Positions 58,029-64,000 of a stretch of DNA of 64,000 bases are shown here, one piece after another. Numbering within the stretch: position 1 is the stretch's first letter; every line of letters starts with the position of its first letter. The notes beneath the pieces are model-generated. The model did not search any database and had not been told where the DNA came from. It worked only from the letters and a program-made list of their open reading frames with translations. The position numbers and the translations under genes are program-made. The stretch comes from Cyclobacterium qasimii M12-11B (lineage in GTDB: Bacteria; Bacteroidota; Bacteroidia; Cytophagales; Cyclobacteriaceae), in the NCBI RefSeq assembly GCF_000427295.1, contig NZ_ATNM01000114.1, positions 1 through 64,000 of the forward strand, given 5' to 3'.

Positions 58029-58632
58029 CTCTGATTCCTGCTGAATTGGTCAACAGATGGTTCCATTTTGAGGTCAACCCTCCCCAATCAGGCTGATCAC
58101 CAATGTAGTAACCCAAATCATAAGTCAACTTGTAATAGATGGCCAGATTTGGGTTCAATTCAAAATTCACTCCTATTTGGGGTGCAAGAATAGCTTTGGT
58201 GAAAACCTTAGTTGCTCTTTGGGAAGATATGACCACCTTCTGATCTGATTTTAGATTTATAAATTGAAAACCTGCTTCTCCACCAGAGAATAGGGAAATG
58301 TGATCATTGATAAAATAATCATAGCGAAACAAAGCTTTTGTCTCAAACAATTGTTGGTATTGAGAGGAATAGCCTTCATCATTAATGACCCTGTTCAAAT
58401 TAAAAAGCCCGAAATTAAGGCCATAATTCAGTGAATGTGCCATTCTGTAATCGTTGACATGGTGATTGAGGCCTAACTCATAGCCTATTGCAGGATTAAA
58501 TACATCCTTTTGCTGACCTAGCAATACCTTTTGGGTAAGTCCACCACTGATTTCAATTTGTTGGGCGAAAACATTTTTGACAGACAAAATCAATAAACAG
58601 CTTAAAAGGACGGTAATGCTTATTTTCTTCAT
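58003..58632 (-). CDS. Outer-membrane beta-barrel-like protein
   Basis: The 209-residue exported protein has a Sec signal (about 1-23, NVFAQ) and alternating hydrophobic strands throughout (IEISGGLTQKVLLGQ, FGLFNLNRVIN, ISLFSGGEAGFQFINL, IGVNFELNPNLAIYYKLTYDLG). It ends with an aromatic C-terminal residue (RTGFY), typical of outer-membrane barrels. No named family is recognised. Its 3' end overlaps that of the cytochrome fusion gene by 26 bases (convergent). Confidence 0.75.
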   Translation of the reverse strand: MKKISITVLLSCLLILSVKNVFAQQIEISGGLTQKVLLGQQKDVFNPAIGYELGLNHHVNDYRMAHSLNYGLNFGLFNLNRVINDEGYSSQYQQLFETKALFRYDYFINDHISLFSGGEAGFQFINLKSDQKVVISSQRATKVFTKAILAPQIGVNFELNPNLAIYYKLTYDLGYYIGDQPDWGGLTSKWNHLLTNSAGIRVKIRTGFY

Positions 58633-58908
58633 TTTTTTTATCTACTAAAATACAGGTTTCAAATGTTTTGACTTTCAGATGACTACAATGCAAAGACAAT
58701 TTTTATTCCAATTGTGATTGAGAATAAATTCCTGAATGAAATGACCCAAGTCAAAATAGTTAAGAGTCGACCTACTCGTAATTTCATTTTAAACTGACCA
58801 ATAACCCAAATGAAAAACTTAAACCACTTTTTAAAACTTAAGATTTGGTAAAGGATGTCTCATTACCCAAAGAAAAAAGTAACTTTGTGAGCAAAATATT
58901 ACAAAACT

Positions 58909-59592
58909 TTGACAGCATCCGACAACGGAAAATACATTTGGAACCATGAGCTGGCAACCCTTCATTTATTGAAGGAGAAAGCCATTTTTTTAGTGAAGGA
59001 GAATACCCTCTTATTGGCTGACACGCATTTTGGCAAGGCCGCTCATTTTCGCAAGGCCGGTATTCCTGTTCCTGAAAACATTCATTTAGAAGATTTTGCG
59101 CGAATTCATCAATTATTGGACAGCACAGGGGCCTCAAAGGTCATCTTTCTAGGTGATTTGTTCCATAGTGATGCCAATGAAAGCTGGTTTACCCTACTTG
59201 AGTTCATTGAACTTCACCCAAATATCAGCTTTCAGCTAGTTTTGGGTAATCATGACATTTTACCAGAAAGTATATACAAAAACAGTCCATTAGAAATACA
59301 TTCAGGAGGCTTAAAATTGGGTGATTTACTGTTAAGCCATAAACCTCAGGAAGGCCTTGCAAGGGATACATTAAATATCTGTGGCCATATTCACCCTGGC
59401 ATTGTTTTGAAAAAGAACAGTAAACAAAGGTTCAGGCTACCGGCCTTTTATTACAAAAACAATTCGTTAATCATGCCTGCTTTTGGGCAATTTACTGGCT
59501 TGTTTTCCATGGATGTAAATAGCGCTGAAAGCGTCATGGTGACCACCCCAGAAAGGGTAATTCCAATCAAATTAAATAATAAGGTTGGTTAA
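58909..59592 (+). CDS. pdeM: Ligase-associated DNA damage response endonuclease PdeM
   Basis: This 227-residue calcineurin-like metallophosphoesterase is of the PdeM type. It has the motifs LLLADTHFGKAAHFRKAGIP, FLGDLFHSDANESW, LVLGNHDILPES, LLSHKPQ and CGHIHPGIVLK, which supply the two-metal site. It starts at TTG 58909. PdeM is usually found in an operon with the Lhr-like helicase, an ATP-dependent ligase and an exonuclease, forming a DNA repair cassette; here the helicase is at 32778. Confidence 0.88.
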   Translation: MTASDNGKYIWNHELATLHLLKEKAIFLVKENTLLLADTHFGKAAHFRKAGIPVPENIHLEDFARIHQLLDSTGASKVIFLGDLFHSDANESWFTLLEFIELHPNISFQLVLGNHDILPESIYKNSPLEIHSGGLKLGDLLLSHKPQEGLARDTLNICGHIHPGIVLKKNSKQRFRLPAFYYKNNSLIMPAFGQFTGLFSMDVNSAESVMVTTPERVIPIKLNNKVG

Positions 59593-59634
59593 GTAAATAT
59601 ACCTGATTAATTTTGACAAACACATTATTATGTG

Positions 59635-60525
59635 ATGGCCAAATTAAAGAGAAAAAAAACGAGGCTGGGGAGTTATAAATTCACCAGTGTACTATTCAGC
59701 ATTACCCTATCTTTACTGATGATGGGATTATTCGGTGTTATTGCCATCCAGGCAAAAAAACTGACATCTATCATCCGTGAAAACATAGAGGTGCAGGTAT
59801 TTCTAAACAAAGAAATAGAGAAATCCAACATAGACAAGCTCATCGGACAGATGCGTAAAAAACCCTATGTCCTGCAAAAAGAAGAAGTACCAGTTCTAAA
59901 GTTCACTAGTAAGGATGAGGCGGCAGAAGTTTTTCTCGAGGAAGTAGGCGAGGATTTCACTAAGTTCCTTGACGACAATCCTCTTAGAGATTCATTTACC
60001 TTTTCAATCAATGAAGAATTTCAAACTCCTGAAGAAATTGATAAAATCGTAGCAGAGATAGAGGGGATTCCAGGTGTTTTTGAAGTTACCTACATGCAAG
60101 ATGTCGTTTCTTCAATAAATGAAAACCTGTTAAAAGTGGGTATTGTTTTGGGAGCTTTGATTTTAATTCTACTGGTGACGGTGGTTATCTTAATAAGCAA
60201 CACGATAAAATTAGCCCTATTTTCTCAACGGTTTTTAATCCGAAGCATGCAATTGGTTGGCGCCACTAAGGGCTTTATCAGAAGGCCGTTTTTATGGCGT
60301 GCTTTCTTATATGGCGCTTTGGCTGGTGTATTTGCCTCTGGTATTATTTTCACCCTTTTGGAATATGGTAAAAACTTCATTGAAGGATTACAATTACTTT
60401 ATGATATAGAATTGCTTGCCATGTTATTTGGCACTTTAATTCTATTAGGAGCACTTATGTCCTGGTTAAGCACGTACCGCTCTATCAACAAATACCTCAA
60501 CATGTCTTTGGACGAATTATACTAA
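59635..60525 (+). CDS. ftsX: Cell division protein FtsX
   Basis: The 296-residue membrane protein has an N-terminal helix (about 20-42), an extracellular domain (about 45-165, ENIEVQVFLNKEIE, VPVLKFTSKDEAAEVFLEEV), and three C-terminal helices of the FtsX/MacB permease fold (from about 172, SINENLLKVGIVLGALILIL). GTG at 59632 is followed by ATG at 59635; the ATG is the likely start. With FtsE (not in the window) it couples peptidoglycan hydrolase activity to division. It starts the conserved block ftsX-DUF3098-uppP-truB-ribF. Confidence 0.9.
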   Translation: MAKLKRKKTRLGSYKFTSVLFSITLSLLMMGLFGVIAIQAKKLTSIIRENIEVQVFLNKEIEKSNIDKLIGQMRKKPYVLQKEEVPVLKFTSKDEAAEVFLEEVGEDFTKFLDDNPLRDSFTFSINEEFQTPEEIDKIVAEIEGIPGVFEVTYMQDVVSSINENLLKVGIVLGALILILLVTVVILISNTIKLALFSQRFLIRSMQLVGATKGFIRRPFLWRAFLYGALAGVFASGIIFTLLEYGKNFIEGLQLLYDIELLAMLFGTLILLGALMSWLSTYRSINKYLNMSLDELY

Positions 60526-60529
60526 GAAT

Positions 60530-60733
60530 ATGAAAAACAATCCATTGCCTTTTTCGAAAAAAAATTACCAGCTTATGCTCATAGGCATAGCCATTATTGT
60601 GATAGGTTTTACCATTATGGGAATGGACAATACCCTTCATGGTTTTGGATTTATGGGTTTAACCTTAGGTCCTATCGTCGTATTGTCGGGATTTCTTTTT
60701 GAATTTTACGCCATTTTTTATAAAACCAAATAA
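60530..60733 (+). CDS. DUF3098 family small membrane protein
   Basis: The 67-residue protein has two transmembrane helices (about 15-33, MLIGIAIIVIGFTIMGM, and 42-62). The family is found between ftsX and uppP in many Bacteroidetes; function unknown. It begins 4 bases after the ftsX stop and ends 5 before uppP, so it is within one operon. Confidence 0.88.
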   Translation: MKNNPLPFSKKNYQLMLIGIAIIVIGFTIMGMDNTLHGFGFMGLTLGPIVVLSGFLFEFYAIFYKTK

Positions 60734-60738
60734 AGATA

Positions 60739-61533
60739 ATGACCATTTTTGAAGCAATTATTTTGGGCATTGTTCAGGGCCTTACTGAATTTTTACCTGT
60801 TTCGTCCAGCGGCCATTTAGAAATAGCTGGAGCCCTTTTGGGAAGCAATTCATTACCGGAAGAAAGTTTGCTATTTACTGTAGTCGTTCATTTCGCTACT
60901 GCATTAAGTACAATCGTGGTGTTTAGAAAAGATGTTGGAGAATTATTGAGGGGGCTGTTTCAATTCAAAAACAACGAGGAAACAATGTTTTCTCTGAAAA
61001 TCATTGTTTCCATGATTCCTGCAGTGATTGTAGGTTTACTTTTTGAAGAGCAACTAGAACAGTTATTTGGAGGCAAAGTGGTTTTTGTAGGCTTCATGCT
61101 TTTGATCACAGGCCTTTTACTTTACCTGGCCGATAAAGCAAAAAATACAGGGAAGCCAGTATCTTTTGTCAATGCTGTAATAATCGGTTTGGCTCAGGCG
61201 GTTGCTATGCTACCAGGCATTTCCCGCTCAGGAGCTACTATCTCCACTTCCGTTTTGTTGGGAATAGATAAGAACAGGGCAGCAAGATTTTCTTTTTTAA
61301 TGGTTGTCCCGCTTATTTTAGGGAAAATTGGTAAAGACATTTTATCGGGTGACCTAACTTATCAAAGTGATCAGTTTGGAAGCATGGCGATTGCATTTAT
61401 GGCGGCATTTATCGCTGGATTAGCAGCTTGCACCTGGATGATCCAATTAGTAAGAAAAAGCAAATTGAGCTATTTCTCAGTTTATTGTGTCATAGTTGGG
61501 TTAATAGCCATCGTTGCAGGAACATATTATTAA
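60739..61533 (+). CDS. uppP: Undecaprenyl-diphosphatase UppP (BacA)
   Basis: The 264-residue inner-membrane enzyme dephosphorylates undecaprenyl pyrophosphate to recycle the lipid carrier for peptidoglycan. Motifs: GIVQGLTEFLPVSSSGHLEIAG at the N-terminus and ALPGISRSGATIS-like MLPGISRSGATISTSVLLG near residue 155. About eight transmembrane helices. Its stop overlaps the truB start by one base (TAATG). Confidence 0.93.
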   Translation: MTIFEAIILGIVQGLTEFLPVSSSGHLEIAGALLGSNSLPEESLLFTVVVHFATALSTIVVFRKDVGELLRGLFQFKNNEETMFSLKIIVSMIPAVIVGLLFEEQLEQLFGGKVVFVGFMLLITGLLLYLADKAKNTGKPVSFVNAVIIGLAQAVAMLPGISRSGATISTSVLLGIDKNRAARFSFLMVVPLILGKIGKDILSGDLTYQSDQFGSMAIAFMAAFIAGLAACTWMIQLVRKSKLSYFSVYCVIVGLIAIVAGTYY

Positions 61534-62222
61534 TGGACAATCAGCAAAAACCATACGGAGAAGTATTTCTTGTCAATAAGCCTTACCAATGGACTTCCTT
61601 TGATGTTGTGAAAAAACTCAGGAATGCACTTAAGGTTAAGAAAGTAGGGCATGCAGGCACCCTTGATCCTTTAGCCACCGGACTATTGATCATTTGTGCA
61701 GGAAAAGAAACGAAGAACATAGAAAAATACCAGGCCCAGAAAAAGGAATACACTGGCACATTTGTATTGGGTGAAACTACCGAGTCTTTCGATTTGGAAC
61801 AGGAAGTAATAACCGTTGCAGACCCATACCATTTGACAAAAGAGGAAATTCTAAAAGCTGTTGCAACGCTAACTGGCGACATCATGCAAATTCCTCCAAA
61901 TCATTCTGCGATTAAAAAGGATGGAAAACGAGTATATGAGTCAGCGAGAAAAGGCATAACCGTAATCCTAGACCCAAGACCTGTTACGGTAGAAACTTTT
62001 GAAATAACAGGAATTGAACTTCCTGAAATTCATTTCAGAATCGTTTGTTCTAAAGGCACCTATATTAGAAGTTTGGCAAGGGACCTAGGTGACGCGCTGG
62101 AAGTAGGCGCTTATATGTCAGCACTTACTCGTGATGCAATTGGTGATTACAAACTTGAAAAGGCATGGGAGCTTGACCAATTGATAGACAAAATCAAAAA
62201 AGAGCAAAATGAAAATTTATAA
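61533..62222 (+). CDS. truB: tRNA pseudouridine-55 synthase TruB
   Basis: The 229-residue enzyme makes pseudouridine 55 in the T loop of tRNA. The catalytic Asp is in KVGHAGTLDPLATGLLIICAG. Other motifs are KEYTGTFVLGETTESFDLE, PPNHSAIKKDGKRVYESAR and SKGTYIRSLARDLGDAL. The frame is open from 61428, but the ATG at 61533 (MDNQQKPYGEVFLVNKP) is the correct start, coupled to the uppP stop. The ribF start overlaps its end by 14 bases. Confidence 0.93.
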   Translation: MDNQQKPYGEVFLVNKPYQWTSFDVVKKLRNALKVKKVGHAGTLDPLATGLLIICAGKETKNIEKYQAQKKEYTGTFVLGETTESFDLEQEVITVADPYHLTKEEILKAVATLTGDIMQIPPNHSAIKKDGKRVYESARKGITVILDPRPVTVETFEITGIELPEIHFRIVCSKGTYIRSLARDLGDALEVGAYMSALTRDAIGDYKLEKAWELDQLIDKIKKEQNENL

Positions 62223-63161
62223 ATCTCTTGATGATTTTCCTTACATAGAAAAACCTGTAGTTACCATTGGCTCTTTTGACGGAGTACACCTGGGGCATCA
62301 AAAAATACTGAAAAGAATCAATAACATTGCCAGGACCATTAAGGGAGAAACCGTATTGGTCTCCTTTTGGCCACACCCAAGAATGGTATTGTTTCCCGAA
62401 TCACATGGAATTAAACTGCTTTATAGTTTTGATGAAAAAGCAGCGCTTTTAGAAAGTTTTGGTGTAGACCATCTTTTAAGCATACCTTTTACGAAGGAGT
62501 TTTCTAAAATGGAATCGAAAGACTTTATTGAGGAAATTTTAGTTAACAAAATCAAAACAAAAAATTAGTCATAGGCTACGATCACCGATTTGGCAGAGGA
62601 AGAGAAGGCAGCTTTGCTCACCTTGATGCTGAGCAAGATCGTTATAATTTTGACCTGGAGGAAATCCCCCGGGAGGATATAGACAATATTGGCATTAGTA
62701 GCACTAAAATCAGAAAAGCGCTGGAGTCAGGGGATATAGTGAAGGCCAATGAATTTTTAGGCAGGCCTTATAATCTCCGGGGAAACGTGATAGAAGGAGA
62801 TAAAATTGGTCGAACAATCGGTTATCCTACGGCCAATATCAAACTTGATGAACCTCATAAATTGGTCCCTATTGATGGCGCCTATATTGTGAGGGTCCTA
62901 ATAGATGATGCATCCTATGCAGGCATGCTTAACATAGGCATGCGCCCAACTGTATCAGGCGAACGAAAGAATATTGAAGTAAACATTTTAGATTTCGATC
63001 AAAATATTTACGGTAAAACCATCAACCTGCAATTGTTAGCATTTTTACGACCCGAGAAAAAATTCGAAGACCTTACGGCATTAAAAATGCAGTTAAGTAA
63101 AGACCGAAACCAAGTGGTAGATTTCTTTTCAACCTTAAACAAGAAGTCTAATGATAAATAA
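62209..63161 (+). CDS. ribF: Bifunctional riboflavin kinase/FAD synthetase RibF (frameshifted)
   Basis: One A added to the A6 run at 62559-62564 (AAA AAA TTA GTC ATA GGC) joins both halves into a 317-residue protein, normal for RibF. The N-terminal FAD synthetase domain has [28 protein letters not shown] and, across the break, [17 protein letters not shown] and [10 protein letters not shown]. The C-terminal flavokinase domain has [15 protein letters not shown] and [20 protein letters not shown]. It makes FMN and FAD and is normally essential, so the break is probably a sequence error or is rescued by slippage. The next gene overlaps its end by 11 bases. Confidence 0.9.
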
Positions 63162-63846
63162 AACCGTTAAAGACGGCATAGAAGCTGTATCCGACATAGA
63201 GAATGGTGCCGTTATACTTATCGGTGGATTTGGACTGTGTGGTATTCCAGAGGCAAGCATCAATGCCCTTCTAACCACCAACCTTAAAGGTTTGACTTGT
63301 ATTTCAAACAATGCAGGTGTTGATGATTTTGGCGTTGGTTTGCTCATAAAGCAACACATGCTTAGAAAATTAATCTCCAGTTATGTTGGAGAAAACCTGG
63401 AGTTTGAAAGGCAATATAAAGTTGGTACGCTAGAATTAGAATTGATCCCACAAGGAACACTTGCTGAAAGAATCAGAGCAGGAGGAGCGGGTATTCCCGC
63501 TTTCTACACACCTGCAGGCATAGGCACCCATGTGGCAGATGGAAAAGAAGTAAGAGAATTTGACGAACGTTTATTTCTATTAGAGCGTTGGATAAAAGCA
63601 GATTTTGCGCTAATTAAAGCTTGGAAAGGAGATACAGCTGGAAACCTGATTTATAAAGGAACAGCGAGAAACTTTAATCCACTTATGGCTACAGCAGGCA
63701 AAATAACTATAGCAGAAGTCGAAGAGCTGGTACCTGTTGGTGAGTTAGATCCCAATCAAATTCATACACCTGGAATATATGTACAACGCATTTTTCAGGG
63801 AGATAACTATGAGAAGAGAATAGAAAATCAAACCGTTAGGAAATAA
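63151..63846 (+). CDS. scoA: 3-oxoacid (succinyl/acetoacetyl) CoA-transferase subunit A
   Basis: The 231-residue alpha subunit of a heterodimeric CoA-transferase has the motif [21 protein letters not shown] (family I), [20 protein letters not shown], and the C-terminal [20 protein letters not shown] block. It activates or releases 3-oxoacids by moving CoA from succinyl-CoA or acetyl-CoA. Its start overlaps ribF by 11 bases and it is followed 12 bases later by the B subunit. Confidence 0.9.
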   Translation: MINKTVKDGIEAVSDIENGAVILIGGFGLCGIPEASINALLTTNLKGLTCISNNAGVDDFGVGLLIKQHMLRKLISSYVGENLEFERQYKVGTLELELIPQGTLAERIRAGGAGIPAFYTPAGIGTHVADGKEVREFDERLFLLERWIKADFALIKAWKGDTAGNLIYKGTARNFNPLMATAGKITIAEVEELVPVGELDPNQIHTPGIYVQRIFQGDNYEKRIENQTVRK

Positions 63847-63858
63847 TCTTTACTAAGC

Positions 63859-64000
63859 ATGCTAAGCAAGAAACAAATAGCTCAGAGAATCGCCAGTGAG
63901 ATCAAGGACGGTCAATACATTTACCTGGGAATAGGCATTCCAACGTTGATTGCCAACTATCTTCCTGAACAGCTAGAGGTGGTTTTCCAATCGGAAAATG
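63859..64000 (+). CDS. scoB: 3-oxoacid CoA-transferase subunit B (partial, cut by window edge)
   Basis: Only the first 47 residues are present: MLSKKQIAQRIASEIKDGQ, IYLGIGIPTLIANYLPEQ and VVFQSEN. The ending SEN is the start of the SENG block that carries the catalytic glutamate of the beta subunit. It is 12 bases after subunit A, in the same operon. Confidence 0.87.
   Translation, partial: MLSKKQIAQRIASEIKDGQYIYLGIGIPTLIANYLPEQLEVVFQSEN

Noticed and set aside
61428-61532. Longer TruB start at 61428
   Set aside because: It lies inside uppP in another frame; the ATG at 61533 matches the family N-terminus and overlaps the uppP stop as TAATG.
1-64000. Search for CRISPR arrays, insertion sequences, prophage, toxin-antitoxin or defence genes
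   Set aside because: No regularly spaced repeats, transposase, integrase or defence-type domains were seen in any frame.

Overview
The window is bacterial chromosome from a marine-type Bacteroidetes, most probably a relative of Cyclobacteriaceae (Cyclobacterium, Echinicola, Algoriphagus). This rests on the SusC/SusD pair with its ECF sigma/FecR regulators, several lipoprotein sulfatases, AT-rich intergenic DNA, and the ftsX-DUF3098-uppP-truB-ribF order on the right, which is typical of the phylum. The family-level placement is inference. I saw no rRNA, tRNA, insertion sequence, prophage or CRISPR array.

Layout. 1-770: decayed sulfatase gene. 918-2680: an MDR oxidoreductase and a GlcG/HbpS-like protein. 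2821-9384: an AraC regulator divergent from an apparent operon that encodes a giant ThuA/dehydrogenase/cupredoxin fusion, a ketose 3-epimerase-like protein and a Gfo/Idh/MocA protein. 10102-14724: a K+/H+ antiporter and a membrane histidine kinase with a partner response regulator. 15056-18768: a sulfatase, SelO and a small unknown gene. 18815-27137 (minus strand): a compact polysaccharide-utilization-type locus, read sigma factor, FecR, SusC, SusD, sulfatase. 27437-30092: a Tat-exported Gfo/Idh/MocA protein divergent from a DUF1080 protein. 30453-36434: a PepSY protein, PhnA, a ligase-associated (Lhr-like) helicase and a PQQ-type sugar dehydrogenase. 36528-45294: a tightly packed operon with a GMC choline dehydrogenase, betaine aldehyde dehydrogenase, a symporter resembling the animal high-affinity choline transporter, a secreted nucleoside-hydrolase-like protein, a ThDP enzyme and a second aldehyde dehydrogenase. 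45476-51357: small conserved genes (YdeI/DUF1801, DUF1697, esterase, methyltransferase, DUF1569, a two-helix membrane protein). 51462-58632: a LamG lipoprotein, a sulfatase, a second giant dehydrogenase fusion (DUF6807-dehydrogenase-HEAT-cytochrome c) and a barrel-like protein. 58909-64000: pdeM, ftsX, DUF3098, uppP, truB, ribF and a 3-oxoacid CoA-transferase.

Two themes tie the accessory genes together. One is desulfation and oxidative handling of glycosides: three sulfatases with full-length reading (one needing a one-base repair) and one broken copy, a SusCD importer, two Gfo/Idh proteins, DUF1080, ThuA, a ketose epimerase, and two large secreted dehydrogenase fusions that end in different electron carriers (a blue-copper domain and a c-type heme domain). 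The other is choline uptake and oxidation.

A striking technical or biological feature is that at least eight otherwise well-conserved genes, including the normally essential ribF, are split by single-base length changes. Most of these lie in short poly-A or poly-T runs, and most look one base too short. Either the assembly under-counts homopolymers, or these are real indels, possibly rescued by transcriptional slippage. I annotate these genes at their restored length and give the break positions. The sulfatase at the left edge is different: it has nonsense codons and lacks its N-terminus, so it is a true pseudogene.
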